Source of the DNA: AP-15 sp963788085
GTDB taxonomy: Bacteria; Pseudomonadota; Alphaproteobacteria; ATCC43930; CGMCC-115725
Reading direction: 5' to 3'
NCBI GenBank assembly: GCA_963788085.1
Contig: CAWBFS010000048.1
Location: 1 to 64,000, forward strand
DNA: 64,000 nt
The notes under the pieces were generated by a model. That model searched no databases. It was not told the DNA's origin and saw only the letters and a list, made by a program, of their open reading frames with translations. Position numbers and translations under genes: made by a program. This document shows, piece by piece, positions 34,486 through 44,254 of this stretch (its first letter is position 1; each line of letters begins with the position of its first letter).

Positions 34486-35496
34486 GTGACCTCGTTCCTG
34501 CCGCCTCTCGCCCCCTATCCGCAGATGCGTCTGCGGCGCAACCGCCGCGATGCCTGGTCGCGCAAATTGGTCGCCGAGACGGTGCTGACAGCGGGCGACC
34601 TGATCTGGCCCGTCTTTGTCCATGATGAAGGCCAGCGTGCGCCGATCCCGTCGATGCCGGATGTCTTCCGCTTGCCGATCCCCGCGCTCATCGACGCTGC
34701 CGGAGAGGCGGCCGAGCTCGGCATTCCGACGATCGCTGTGTTTCCGGCGCTGCCCGACGCTCTTAAGGATGCCGAAGGCAGCAACGCGGTCGACCCCGGC
34801 AACCTTGTCTGCCGCGCGGCGGCGGCGCTGAAAAAGGCCCTGCCCGAACTCGGCGTGCTGTGCGATGTGGCGCTCGACCCGTTCACCTCGCACGGGCATG
34901 ACGGAGTGATCCGCCACGGCTATGTCGAAAACGACGAGACGGTCGAGATCCTGCAACGACAGGCGGTCGTCCAGGCCCGCGCCGGCTGCGACATCATCGC
35001 TCCCTCGGACATGATGGACGGTCGCGTCGGCGCAGTGCGCTATGCGCTAGACGAAGCCGGGTTTGCGCGGGTCCGCATCATGTCCTATGCGGCGAAATAC
35101 GCCTCCGCCTTTTATGGCCCGTTTCGGGACGCGATCGGTTCCAAGACGGCGCTCGGCAGCGCCGACAAACGGACCTACCAGATGGACCCGGCGAACGGTG
35201 ACGAAGCGCTGCGCGAGGTGGCGCTCGACTTGCAGGAAGGCGCCGACATGGTCATGGTCAAGCCCGGCATGCCCTATCTCGACGTGGTCCGGCGCGTGAA
35301 AGAAGCGTTCCGCGTTCCAACCTACGCCTATCAGGTCAGCGGCGAATACGCGATGCTGCGTGCCGCCGCGCAGAACGGCTGGCTGGACGGCGAGCGGGTG
35401 GTCATGGAGAGCCTGATCGGCTTCAAGCGCGCCGGCGCCGACGGCGTGCTGACATACTCCGCCGTCGAGGCGGCGCGCCGCCTCAAAGCCGGCTGA
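34486..35496 (+). CDS. hemB: Delta-aminolevulinic acid dehydratase (porphobilinogen synthase)
   Basis: 336 residues. The two active-site lysines are in VRIMSYAAKYASAFYGPFRD and MVMVKPGMPYLDVV. The metal loop reads DVALDPFTSHGHDG, with Asp and Ala where zinc enzymes carry cysteines, so this is the magnesium/potassium-type enzyme common in alphaproteobacteria. It joins two 5-aminolevulinate molecules to porphobilinogen in heme and corrin synthesis. I chose GTG 34486 because GGAAG lies upstream and the family N-terminus (PPLAPYPQMRLRRNRRDAWS) begins here; the open frame extends further up through repeat DNA. Confidence 0.95.
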   Translation: MTSFLPPLAPYPQMRLRRNRRDAWSRKLVAETVLTAGDLIWPVFVHDEGQRAPIPSMPDVFRLPIPALIDAAGEAAELGIPTIAVFPALPDALKDAEGSNAVDPGNLVCRAAAALKKALPELGVLCDVALDPFTSHGHDGVIRHGYVENDETVEILQRQAVVQARAGCDIIAPSDMMDGRVGAVRYALDEAGFARVRIMSYAAKYASAFYGPFRDAIGSKTALGSADKRTYQMDPANGDEALREVALDLQEGADMVMVKPGMPYLDVVRRVKEAFRVPTYAYQVSGEYAMLRAAAQNGWLDGERVVMESLIGFKRAGADGVLTYSAVEAARRLKAG

Positions 35497-35630
35497 AAGC
35501 CGAAACTCGCAGATTGAGCGGCCCGGTTGTTGCAGCGCTGCCGCAACTTGCGGTAGTTGTTGCCGGGTCGGGCGGCGTATACGAAAGAGCCGTCGATGAT
35601 CCGCGGCAACGAACAGGGAAGGGATGCGCT

Positions 35631-36944
35631 ATGTCACACGGCGAGAATGGGCATAATCTGGGCAACGCAGCTCATCTCAGCGCCAATGTCACGCGCCGCC
35701 GGGTGCTGCGATGGAGCGCGGCGGGCAGCGCGGTCGGCCTCGGCGCGACGCTGCTGGCCTCGGCGCCCTGGCGCGCCGCCTTCGGTGAGGCCAAGCCCTA
35801 CAAGTTCGGCACGGTGCAGCCGCTGACCGGCGTCGCCGCCTCGGGCGGCAAGACGGCCCTGGTCGGCGTGCAAATGGCGGTCGATCGGATCAATAAATCG
35901 GGTGGCATCATGGGCCGCCCGGTCGAACTGATTGTCGGCGACGATCAGTCAAAGCCCGACACCGGCCGGCGCGCCGTCGAGAAGCTGGTCAGCGAGGACA
36001 ATATCGACGCCCATATCGGCGGATTTCTGTCGAACATTTGCCTCGCCTGCACGCCGGTCTGGGAAGAAAACAAAATCGTCAACATGATCGGCGTCTGCCT
36101 AGACACGACGCTGACCACCAGCAAGTGCAGCCGGTACACGTTCCGCAGCTTCGACTTCGCGCCGGCGCAGGCGAAGGCGTTTACCCCGTACCTGGTGAAT
36201 AAGCTCGGCAAGCGTTGGTATATCGCTTTTGCCGACTATGCCTGGGGCCAGTCGACCCGTGACGCTTATGCGGCCGGCATTAAGCAGAATGGCGGTGAGG
36301 TCGTCGGCACGCTCGGCATACCACTCGGCACCGCCGACATGACGCCGTTCCTGTCGAAGATCAACGGCGATTTCGACGGCTTGTTTCTTATTTTCTTTGG
36401 CCCGGATGCGATCAACTTTGTCAACCAGGGCTATGACCTCGGCCTTGCCAAGAAATACAAATTTGCCGGCGACGGCGCTGTCGCCACCTCGACCCAGCTG
36501 CCCGCGATGGGCAACAAGATCGAGGGATTTGTCGGCATCGATCGTTATGTGCCGGTGTTCGACGAACCGCTCGACACGCCGTACCTGCACGCTTTCTATA
36601 ACGAAGCGCTCGCCCGCTTGAAAAAGATCGATCCGTCCGGGCCGCTGCCCGACCGCTACGTTCAGTCCAACTTTGAGGCGGTCAATGCGCTGAAGCTCGG
36701 CATCGAGAAATCACATTTTCAGGGACGTGACGACTCACCAAAGCTGGTTGCCGCGCTCGAAGGCCTCGAAATGAAGGAAGGCCCCGATTTCCCGACCGGC
36801 GACAAGGTGCTCCGCAAAGAAGACCATCAGGCCTTCACGCGCGAGCTCGTCTTCGAAATCAAGGACGGCAAATACCACGTCCTCGACGCGATCTCGTGGC
36901 AGAAGACGGTAGTGCCCCCGGCCTGCCATTTCGCCGCCGCTTGA
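35631..36944 (+). CDS. ABC transporter substrate-binding protein, branched-chain amino acid/amide type
   Basis: A 437-residue protein with a twin-arginine-like signal (VTRRRVLRWSAAGSAVGLGA) and a LivJ/AmiC-type type I fold: KFGTVQPLTGVAASGGKTAL, IMGRPVELIVGDDQSKPDTG, and KRWYIAFADYAWGQSTRDAY. This fold binds amino acids, amides, urea or aromatic acids. GGGAAGGG precedes the start. It is the first gene of a complete set: binding protein, two ATPases and two permeases (35631-40470). The ATPase start overlaps its stop. The ligand is not evident. Confidence 0.9.
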   Translation: MSHGENGHNLGNAAHLSANVTRRRVLRWSAAGSAVGLGATLLASAPWRAAFGEAKPYKFGTVQPLTGVAASGGKTALVGVQMAVDRINKSGGIMGRPVELIVGDDQSKPDTGRRAVEKLVSEDNIDAHIGGFLSNICLACTPVWEENKIVNMIGVCLDTTLTTSKCSRYTFRSFDFAPAQAKAFTPYLVNKLGKRWYIAFADYAWGQSTRDAYAAGIKQNGGEVVGTLGIPLGTADMTPFLSKINGDFDGLFLIFFGPDAINFVNQGYDLGLAKKYKFAGDGAVATSTQLPAMGNKIEGFVGIDRYVPVFDEPLDTPYLHAFYNEALARLKKIDPSGPLPDRYVQSNFEAVNALKLGIEKSHFQGRDDSPKLVAALEGLEMKEGPDFPTGDKVLRKEDHQAFTRELVFEIKDGKYHVLDAISWQKTVVPPACHFAAA

Positions 36945-37690
36945 GAACATCGGCGGCGCCGTTGTTGTGGACCGAAGATCTCACGGTCCGCTTCGGGGGC
37001 CTGACCGCGCTCAATCAAGTTAATTTCGCGGTCGAACGCGGCGAGGTGCGCGCGATAATCGGCCCGAATGGAGCGGGTAAGAGCACCTTCTTCAATTGCC
37101 TGACCGGGGTATTGCGTCCCTCCTCGGGGCATACACGGTTCAACGGCGAGGACATCACGGGGGCGTCGCCGGACCGCATCTCGCGCAAGGGCATCGCCCG
37201 CTCGTACCAGATCACCAACATCCTGCCGAACGCGACGGCGCTCGAAAACGTCCGCATTGCCGCGCAGTCGCGCCGCCACGGCTGGAGCCTCTTCACCCAT
37301 TATCGCGCCTATAGCGACATCATCGGCAAGGCCGAGGCGGCCCTCGAGGCAGTCGGCCTGCGCGGCAAGGCGGGGGAACTGGCCGCCAACCTGTCGCATG
37401 GCGAGCAGCGCAACCTCGAAATTGGCATAGCGCTGGCGACTGAGCCGCAGCTCCTGTGTCTCGACGAACCGACGGCCGGGATGAGCGCGGCCGAGACTCA
37501 CGACACGATGGAACTAGTGCGCCGGATTGCCAAGAATCTGACGATTTTAATCGTCGAGCACGACATGCAGGTCGTCATGGAGTTGGCGCAGCGGATCACC
37601 GTGCTCCACTACGGCGAGATCCTGGCCGAGGGGACGCCGTTGGAGATACAGCAGAACCCTCGAGTGCTCGAGGTTTACCTGAAGACATGA
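36941..37690 (+). CDS. livG: ABC transporter ATPase, LivG type
   Basis: About 250 residues with Walker A IIGPNGAGKSTFFNCLTGVL, signature LSHGEQRNLEIGIAL, Walker B QLLCLDEPTAGMSAAET and switch IVEHDMQVVMELA. The LivG-specific segment between Walker A and signature is present (SYQITNILPNATALENVRIA). I prefer the TTG at 36941 (overlap TTGA with the stop of the binding protein); an upstream GTG at 36896 is possible. It pairs with the LivF-type ATPase that follows with an ATGA overlap. Confidence 0.92.
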   Translation: MRTSAAPLLWTEDLTVRFGGLTALNQVNFAVERGEVRAIIGPNGAGKSTFFNCLTGVLRPSSGHTRFNGEDITGASPDRISRKGIARSYQITNILPNATALENVRIAAQSRRHGWSLFTHYRAYSDIIGKAEAALEAVGLRGKAGELAANLSHGEQRNLEIGIALATEPQLLCLDEPTAGMSAAETHDTMELVRRIAKNLTILIVEHDMQVVMELAQRITVLHYGEILAEGTPLEIQQNPRVLEVYLKT

Positions 37691-38439
37691 GCCCGGCGGA
37701 CGTGAGCCTGGGCGGCACTGCGGTCCAGGCGCTGGTCAAGGTCGAGGACATCCACACCTATTACGGCAAGAGTCATATCTTGCACGGGGTATCGCTCGAA
37801 GTCGGCAAGGGCGAGGTGGTGGGCCTCCTCGGCCGCAACGGGGTGGGCAAGAGCACGACCTTGAAGGCGATCATGGGCCTCGTCCATCCGAGCCAGGGCA
37901 AGGTGCTGTTCGAGGGTCAGCCGATCACCAATTTGCCGGCGCACCGGCTGGCGCGGCTCGGGATCGGCTATGTGCCTGAAGATCGGCGGATATTCCGCCT
38001 GTTGTCGGTCACCGAAAATCTCCGCACGGGGCTCGACCGCCACGGTGTGAGCAAGGCTCGGAAGCTGCAACTGCTGGAAAAAGTCTACGGTTACTTCCCG
38101 GTATTGGCCGAACGCCGCAACCAGGCCGGCGGCACGCTATCCGGCGGTGAGCAGCAGATGCTCGCCATCGCGCGGGCGATGATGCTGGAGCCCAAGATCA
38201 TCCTGCTGGATGAGCCGACGGAGGGTTTGATGCCGCGGATGGTGGCCGAAATCCGGCAGATCATCGACATGCTCCGCAGCGAGAATGTCGCCGTGCTGCT
38301 GGTGGAACAGAATGTCCCGCTGACCTTGGAGGCCGGCCAGCGGATCTACTTCATCGAGAAAGGCGTCGTCCGGCACCACGCATTGGCATCCGAGCTGCGC
38401 GTCAACGACGCCGTGATCCATCAGTATCTCGGTGTGTAA
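37687..38439 (+). CDS. livF: ABC transporter ATPase, LivF type
   Basis: 250 residues with Walker A LLGRNGVGKSTTLKAIMG, the LivF block IGYVPEDRRIFRLLSVTENL, signature LSGGEQQMLAIARAMM and Walker B KIILLDEPTEGLMPRMV. It forms the ATPase pair with the LivG-type protein (ATGA overlap at 37687). A palindromic repeat lies between this gene and the permease gene. Confidence 0.93.
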   Translation: MSPADVSLGGTAVQALVKVEDIHTYYGKSHILHGVSLEVGKGEVVGLLGRNGVGKSTTLKAIMGLVHPSQGKVLFEGQPITNLPAHRLARLGIGYVPEDRRIFRLLSVTENLRTGLDRHGVSKARKLQLLEKVYGYFPVLAERRNQAGGTLSGGEQQMLAIARAMMLEPKIILLDEPTEGLMPRMVAEIRQIIDMLRSENVAVLLVEQNVPLTLEAGQRIYFIEKGVVRHHALASELRVNDAVIHQYLGV

Positions 38440-38456
38440 TGCGCATTCGTCTTATC

Positions 38457-38533
38457 GTCACCCCCGCGAAAGCGGGGGTCCAGAGACAGTTGGACCGTGG
38501 CCGGCCTAGATTGCCGCTTTCGCGGGAATGACG
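38457..38533. repeat. Pair of inverted GTCA-CCCGCGAAAGCGG palindromic repeats
   Basis: GTCACCCCCGCGAAAGCGGG at 38457 and, inverted, CCGCTTTCGCGGGAATGAC at about 38514-38532 bracket about 37 bases. Each carries its own short stem (CCCCCGC/GCGGGGG). This is a widespread REP-like element of proteobacteria. It lies within the transporter operon between livF and livH and could alter mRNA stability. Confidence 0.8.
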
Positions 38534-38552
38534 GAGAAATATTGAGGTAGTT

Positions 38553-39425
38553 ATGGAAATCGCCTTTGACCAGCTGCTCATCCAGACAATCAACGGCGTC
38601 GTCACCGGCATGATCCTGGCGCTCGTCGCGTCGGGTCTGACACTGATTTTCGGCATCATGGACGTGGTCAATTTTGCTCATGGCGAGCTCTTCATGCTGG
38701 GCGCCTATGTGGGCGTCATCATATTGGCGGCCACCGGAGATTTCTGGATTGCCCTGGCAGCGGCTACGCTCCTCATAGCGCTGCTCGGCGCAGTCATATA
38801 CCTGACGACTCTGCGCCCGCTGCTCGGCCGCGATCCGCTCTATACGATCCTCGCCACCTTCGGGGTTTCACTCGTCCTGCAGAATTACGCTTTGTGGCAA
38901 TTCGGCCCGGTGGCGCGCAAGGTCGCGGAGCCGTTTACCGGCCAGTTCACGCTCTTTTACCTGGATTACCCGTGGTACCGGATTGTGATTGCATTGCTGT
39001 CCGCCGCGATCATCGGCGGGCTTTGGCTATTCCTCAAATTCGGCACCTGGGGCATCTGGATCCGCGCCACGACGCAGGACCGCGTCATGGCTCAAGCGAT
39101 GGGCATTCCAGTGCCGTGGGTTCTCGCCGCAGTCTTCGCGATCGGCTCCGGCATGGCGGCGGCCAGCGGGGTATTGTTCGGTCCGTTGGTCGGCGTCAGC
39201 CACACGATGGGCGTCGATTGGGTTCTCAAGGCGTTCATCGTCGTTGTCATCGGGGGGATGGGGAATCTCGCCGGCTCGATCGCCGCTGCGATCTTTATCA
39301 GCCTCCTTGAAGCCTATGCCTCGCTCTGGGTAAGCCCGGCCCAGGCGGTCATCGTCTCGTTCGTCGTGTTGATCCTCACCCTGCTGTTCCGCCCGACAGG
39401 CCTCTTCGTGCCGACCCCGAAATGA
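38553..39425 (+). CDS. livH: Branched-chain amino acid-type ABC permease, LivH
   Basis: 290 residues with about eight membrane helices. The family motif GLTLIFGIMDVVNFAHGELF is near residue 30, and the cytoplasmic loop IRATTQDRVMAQAMGIPVPW near 170 couples to the ATPases. It forms the channel with LivM. The start ATG 38553 follows the repeat element directly, with TTGAGGTAG as ribosome-binding site. Confidence 0.93.
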   Translation: MEIAFDQLLIQTINGVVTGMILALVASGLTLIFGIMDVVNFAHGELFMLGAYVGVIILAATGDFWIALAAATLLIALLGAVIYLTTLRPLLGRDPLYTILATFGVSLVLQNYALWQFGPVARKVAEPFTGQFTLFYLDYPWYRIVIALLSAAIIGGLWLFLKFGTWGIWIRATTQDRVMAQAMGIPVPWVLAAVFAIGSGMAAASGVLFGPLVGVSHTMGVDWVLKAFIVVVIGGMGNLAGSIAAAIFISLLEAYASLWVSPAQAVIVSFVVLILTLLFRPTGLFVPTPK

Positions 39426-39489
39426 GTGCGTTGAAAATCGGCGTTACGGGGCTCGCAAGCCGCCCGGATCAGCCCAATAGGGCCCGGGC

Positions 39490-40470
39490 ATGACCGTCTG
39501 GAGCCTACAGCGTCCGGTTAGCGGTCACCATGCAGCCCTCTATTGGATCGGATTTTCGTTCGTCCTGGCGTTGCTGATCATTGCCCCGCTCGTTTTGCCC
39601 GAGTTCTGGCGGCGCTTCCTGACCGAGATCCTGATATGGGGCCTCTTGGCGATGTCCTCGGACATCCTGATTGGCTACACCGGCATGGTGTCGTTCGGCC
39701 ATTCGGCCTTTTTCGGGCTCGGGATTTACGGCGCTGCAGCCGCTCTTTTGTTGGTCAGCCCGCCCAGTCTTCTGCTGGCGCTATTGTGCGGGCTGATCGC
39801 CGCCGCAGCCGCCGCGGTCTTTGTCGCATACTTCTCGACGCGCTTGCGCGACATCTATTTCTCGATCACGACTTTGATCTTTTCCCAGATCTTTTACGTC
39901 GTCATCTTTACCTGGACAGATCTCACCGGGGGTGAAAACGGGCTGACCTTCAGCCGTCCGCCACTGGGGATTCCGGGTCTCTTCTCGGTCCGCTTCACGC
40001 CCGACACGCTGCACTGGTTCGTCCTCGGCGTGGTCGTTTTGTCTTACCTTCTGCTGCGCCGCATAACGCAGTCGCCCTTTGGCATGGTTCTACAGTCGAT
40101 CCGGGAAAACGAGGCGCGCACCCGAGCCATCGGCTATCCGATCCAACGCTACAAAATCGTCGCGGTCATGCTCTCCGGGCTGTTCGCCGGGCTGGCCGGG
40201 GTGCTCTACGCGCTGCAGAACCAGTTCGCCGCGCCCGATTTTGTGTTTTTTTTGGTCTCCGGCGAAGTCATCATCTACAACGTCATCGGCGGGATCGGCA
40301 CCTTAGTCGGCCCCATCGTCGGCGCCGCATTCTTTCTGCTGCTGCGCGAGGGGCTGTCGCGCTTCTTCACGGAATACTACCTGATTTTCGTGGGCCTGAT
40401 TTTCATTGCAATGGTCATTTTCCTGCCCCAAGGGCTGCTCGGTTTCGCCCGGCGTTGGCTCAACCATTAA
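39490..40470 (+). CDS. livM: Branched-chain amino acid-type ABC permease, LivM
   Basis: 326 residues with about nine membrane helices. LivM features include SSDILIGYTGMVSFGHSAFF near residue 58 and the coupling loop LQSIRENEARTRAIGYPIQR near 200. It is the last gene of the five-gene transporter block; a 64-base gap separates it from livH. Substrate unknown, as for the binding protein. Confidence 0.93.
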   Translation: MTVWSLQRPVSGHHAALYWIGFSFVLALLIIAPLVLPEFWRRFLTEILIWGLLAMSSDILIGYTGMVSFGHSAFFGLGIYGAAAALLLVSPPSLLLALLCGLIAAAAAAVFVAYFSTRLRDIYFSITTLIFSQIFYVVIFTWTDLTGGENGLTFSRPPLGIPGLFSVRFTPDTLHWFVLGVVVLSYLLLRRITQSPFGMVLQSIRENEARTRAIGYPIQRYKIVAVMLSGLFAGLAGVLYALQNQFAAPDFVFFLVSGEVIIYNVIGGIGTLVGPIVGAAFFLLLREGLSRFFTEYYLIFVGLIFIAMVIFLPQGLLGFARRWLNH

Positions 40471-40568
40471 GTCTCGGCTTCGCTGAGTGCGGTCGCAAAG
40501 CCGTGTGACCAAGATTTACTAAGGTTTACCGCGGTCAACGGATCCGAGGCAGCTCCAAAGAGAATGAG

Positions 40569-41111
40569 ATGAGTCCAAATATCGCAGCCGGTGGCGAAAG
40601 TTTTGACGTAGCCTACCTGGTGATCAGCGGCACGACGACGGCGGGACGCTGTCCCGAAATTCTGGGTGGGCTGGTCGGGCTTGGCTTCTCCACCGTCATC
40701 GCGCTTCCGACACCGCATGCTTCGCGGGTGATCGCGCCGCGCGACCTCGCGGACGTCAAGGGGGTGCAGGTCGTCGAATCATATTTCGATCTGGCCATCC
40801 GCCCACGACCGCCGCGCGGCGTGATGCTGTTCGCGCCGTGCAGCTTCAACTCGCTGAACAAGCTCGCACACGGCATCGCCGACAATCTTGCGCTATCCGT
40901 CGCCGCCGAAGCGATAGGGCGCGGTACGCCGGTGATCGTAGGCCCATCGTTGAACGCGCCGCTTCTGAACCACCCCGAGGTCCGCGCATCGCTCAACAGG
41001 CTGCCCGCCTGGGGCGTGACCATCGTCCCGCCGGTCGATGAGGGTGAGGGACCGCGCCTCGCCCCATCCGCGGTGCTGGTCGATGCCGTTCGCCCGTATG
41101 TCCGCCGCTGA
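40569..41111 (+). CDS. Flavoprotein-domain (Dfp/UbiX-like fold) protein
   Basis: 180 residues with a flavodoxin-like fold of the Flavoprotein family: DVAYLVISGTTTAGRCPEIL at the start, the middle block MLFAPCSFNSLNKLAHGIAD-NLAL and the GRGTPVIVGPSLNAPLLNHP loop, which together correspond to the FMN-binding cleft of CoaC-like and UbiX-like proteins. Members act as cysteine decarboxylases or prenyl-flavin synthases; neither active-site set is clear, so the reaction is open. It stands 99 bases after livM and may have its own promoter. Confidence 0.75.
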   Translation: MSPNIAAGGESFDVAYLVISGTTTAGRCPEILGGLVGLGFSTVIALPTPHASRVIAPRDLADVKGVQVVESYFDLAIRPRPPRGVMLFAPCSFNSLNKLAHGIADNLALSVAAEAIGRGTPVIVGPSLNAPLLNHPEVRASLNRLPAWGVTIVPPVDEGEGPRLAPSAVLVDAVRPYVRR

Positions 41112-41362
41112 CCGCCCTCGTCATGTATTTGATGACCCGAAACCCAACGCTGATATCACCGTCAGTCACCGGATGCTGGATTCACCGTAGCGGCAGACGA
41201 CCGGAAAATTTGACCCTCGGGCCGCAGGCTGACGCGGTTTGGTGCCGTTTGAGGAGGCTCAGCCGAGAGTTCTGTCACCCCTGCTTTTTGCACCGTGCAT
41301 AGCGCAGCCTCATTGAAGCGAGCATTGGGCCGCCGGGCGACATGTTGATCGATCGATCAAAT

Positions 41363-41632
41363 TCACCATCGTTTCCTCAGAGATGCCATAAAACCATCAA
41401 ACGGTCTGCGATCGCACGGTGGAGAACATGGAACATTCTCGACGCACTCCTCGCCATACTTCTTGATAACCTCTGTTATGTCTGCGACCTCTTTCGTGGC
41501 ATACTCACAGCGTTCCTGAAAGGACCATAGATTGCTGGGGATTGACACCGGTAGCGCGTTCGGGAGGCCTACGAAACAGCCGCCGGATCGGCCAACAAAA
41601 ACACAATCAAAATAGCAGGGCTCAAGCCTCAC
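41363..41632 (-). CDS. Small Cys-containing protein of unknown function
   Basis: An 89-residue frame. Its GTG start overlaps the stop of the gene at 41629-42060 (GTGA on the minus strand), which suggests translational coupling and supports it as real. It contains several cysteines (EPCYFDCVF, ERCEYATKE, EECVENVPCSPPCD), possibly a metal site. I do not recognise a family. The base composition is lower in GC than its surroundings, which may indicate acquired DNA. Confidence 0.4.
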   Translation of the reverse strand: MRLEPCYFDCVFVGRSGGCFVGLPNALPVSIPSNLWSFQERCEYATKEVADITEVIKKYGEECVENVPCSPPCDRRPFDGFMASLRKRW

Positions 41633-42060
41633 GAGCTCGGTTGATCCGGCGCGGTCGGCACTTCCGCTGCTGCCGAGAGATACTTGCCTCCTCTGCGTTG
41701 CGGGAGGAGGACCTTTCTTGCTTCTACAAGGGCGCTGAGACTGTTCGATATCGACTGCTCGCCGATCCCTTCTGCGGCGAGCAAGTTTATAATCTCGCCT
41801 CTTGAGAGGCCTTGAGGGTGCTCGGCTATTGTTTTCAGAACAGTTTGCTGGACGAAGCCGCGCGGGTGTCTGTCTCCCCGTCGCGGGCTGGGTGGTGAAA
41901 GTCGGGATGATGTTTGTGGTTCATCCGTGAAGTAGCGGGTGATGCGGGCCAGCCTGCTGTCGATCTCGGAAAGCTCGGTTTCGAGTTCCCGCTTCCGTGA
42001 GGTAAGGCGTTCTTGTTCTGCCTTGAGGGCGGTATCGATGTCGAGGTGTGTTTGGGCCAT
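41629..42060 (-). CDS. Coiled-coil plus winged-helix protein, putative regulator
   Basis: 143 residues starting at ATG 42060, preceded by GGAGG. Residues about 5-40 form a coiled coil (LKAEQERLTSRKRELETELS). A low-complexity linker follows, and residues 75-130 resemble a winged helix: QTVLKTIAEHPQGLSRGEII, then NLLAAEGIGEQSISNSLSAL, then ARKVLLPQRRGGKYL with a probable wing. A DNA-binding, dimerising regulator is the simplest reading. It probably forms an operon with the small Cys protein. No neighbouring phage gene was found, but the pair sits apart from conserved operons. Confidence 0.65.
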   Translation of the reverse strand: MAQTHLDIDTALKAEQERLTSRKRELETELSEIDSRLARITRYFTDEPQTSSRLSPPSPRRGDRHPRGFVQQTVLKTIAEHPQGLSRGEIINLLAAEGIGEQSISNSLSALVEARKVLLPQRRGGKYLSAAAEVPTAPDQPSS

Positions 42061-42192
42061 CTGTCCCTCCGTTGTTGTACCTGTGCAGCATAGCATGAAA
42101 TGAGAGAGCGGCGGTTTAGCTAGGCCGCCGCTCTCGTTCTTCTCCTCGAAGAGCGTTGTGAGTTCTATGCGTTCTGTTACGGGGCCTTGAAG

Positions 42193-42208
42193 GATGCCAT
42201 CTGGCATC
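42193..42208. promoter_or_regulatory. Perfect inverted repeat upstream of 41629-42060
   Basis: GATGCCA and TGGCATC are separated by TC. The site is 133 bases upstream of the winged-helix gene and between it and the 3' end of asnB. It could be an operator for the winged-helix protein; there is no second copy to support this. Confidence 0.3.
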
Positions 42209-42315
42209 ACACTGCTGCTGAGCAATGTGTCAGGAAACTGTTACTCTATCCTACTGAGCTAGTTGGAGCAGGAAGGAAAATACGCCGATTGGGGATTTGC
42301 GTCAGCGGGACGACC

Positions 42316-44254
42316 TCAGGCCATTGTGTGGGCGGTCTGCGGCGCCGGTTCGGTGGGGCGGCCGCCCTTCACCTGCCGCAGAAACAATTCCATCATCGAC
42401 AAGGTCCACAGAGCGGCGCTGTGGTCGCGCTCGCCCGACTGGTGCTGGTCGAGCAGGGTGGTGATCGTGGCGGTGTCGAACAAGCCCGACTCCCGCAGCG
42501 CTGGTCCCAGCAACGTGTCGCGCAGGCGCCGGCGCAGCGGGCCACGGAACCACGCGGCGAGCGGGACCGCGAAGCCCTGCTTCGGGCGGTAGAGGATTTC
42601 CTTCGAGACATACGGTTCGAGCGCCGTCTTGAAGATTTGCTTGCCCTCGCGGCCATGCAGCTTGAAATGCGAGGGCAGCCCCGCCGCCCACTCGACCAAG
42701 GTGTGGTCGAGCAGCGGAACCCGCGTTTCGAGCGAACTCGCCATGCTGGCGCGATCGACCTTGGTCAGGATGTCGCCCGGGAGATATGTCTTGAAATCGG
42801 CGTATTGCACTTGCGACAGCGGGTCCTCGCTGCCGCATTGCCGCATATGCGACCGCAGCACCTCGACGCCGTTGTAGCCCTGCAGCTCTCGCGCGAGAGA
42901 CGGACTGAACAGCCGCCGGCGAAGCTCGGTCCCGCAGATCGAGACGGACGAGAAATAAGCCTCGATCGTATCGCGCGCCAGCTCCTGCAGGGTCGCCTTG
43001 GCGCGCAACGGGCGCGGCGCCCAGTCCAGTTTCGGGTAGAGTGCGCCGGCAATACCGAAGAACGGATGGCGCAAACCCGCCGGCACCACGCGACGCACCC
43101 GCTCCTCGAAACAATGCCAGCGATAACGGCGATAGCCGGCGAACACCTCGTCTCCGCCATCCCCCGACAAGGCGACGGTGACGTTCTCGCGCGCCATGGC
43201 GCAGACCCGGAAGGTCGGGATCGCCGAACTGTCGCCGAATGGTTCGTCATAGATCGTCGCCAGCCGGTCGAGCAGGTCGAAGGAATTGGGATCGACCTCT
43301 TTGACGTGATGATCGGTCCTATAGCGCCGGGCGATTTCGGCGGCGAAGGCGGATTCGTCCCAGCCCTTCGCTCCGAACGCGATCGAGAAAGTGCTGACAG
43401 GCTCGGTCTTCAGCCCCGCCATCATCGCCACGACGCCGCTCGAAATCAACGCCGCCCGAAAGAAAGGCGCCGAGCGGAACATCGGCGATCATCCGCATGC
43501 GGACGGATTCACGCAGCCGCGCGATCAGCTCCTCCTCGGCCTCTTCGCGGCGGATCGAGCTGCCATCGACAAAGCGCACATCCCAATAGCAGCGCGGCTC
43601 CGGCGGCGGCTCACCCCGTCTGACGAGTAGCGAATGCGCCGGCGCGAGCTTCTTCACACCGCGATAGATCGAGCGAGGACCCGGTATGTAACCGTAAGCA
43701 AAAAACTCTTCGATCGCCTGCGGGTCGAGCCGCCTGTCGATATCTGGGCTCAACTCCAGGGACTTCAATTCTGACGCGAACAGCAGCCGGCCGTCGCCGA
43801 GCATACTGTAATAGAGCGGTTTCTCGCCGAGGCGGTCGCGCGCCAAAAACAGCGCCTGTTGCCTCGCGTCCCACAGTGCAAAGGCGAACATCCCGTTGAA
43901 GCGGTCGAGACACGCCTCGCCCCATTCCTCCCAGGCATGGACAATGACCTCGGTGTCGGAGCGCGTCCGAAAGGCGTGGCCGAGCGCAGTCAACTCCGCC
44001 ATGAGCGGCTGAAAATTATAAATCTCGCCGTTGAAGATGATGCAAACCGTGCCGTCCTCATTGAACTGCGGCTGGTCGCCGGTCACGAGGTCGACGATCG
44101 CCAGGCGCCGGTGCCCTAACCCGATTCCCGGCGCAAAGTGGAAACCATCGCCGTCCGGTCCACGATGAGCGATGATCTCGGTCATTCGATACAACAGGCA
44201 GCGATCGATATCGCCCGGCCCGCGGAAATCGAAAATTCCGGCTATGCCGCACAT
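42316..44254 (-). CDS. XrtA/PEP-CTERM-type amidotransferase, asparagine synthase family (one-base frameshift)
   Basis: About 645 residues. The glutaminase domain begins MCGIAGIFDFRGPGDIDRCL with the nucleophile Cys2, then MTEIIAHRGPDGDGFHFAPG and GLGHRRLAIVDLVTGDQPQF. The synthetase domain begins after PLGAFLSGGVD. There the frame breaks (near 43447): one surplus T (gatttcg) separates SGGVD from SSGVVAMMAGLKTEPVSTFS. The rest is intact to the stop (GGDEVFAGYRRYRWHCFEER). The pattern matches the exosortase-A-associated amidotransferase set used in exopolysaccharide synthesis. Its start overlaps the end of the next gene upstream (44242), so three genes (46049, 44242, 42316) form one operon. Confidence 0.82.

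Noticed and set aside
42187..43623. 478-residue plus-strand open frame opposite the amidotransferase
   Set aside because: It is an antisense shadow of a well-conserved gene and is Arg/Gln/His-rich, as expected from codon bias in GC-rich DNA.
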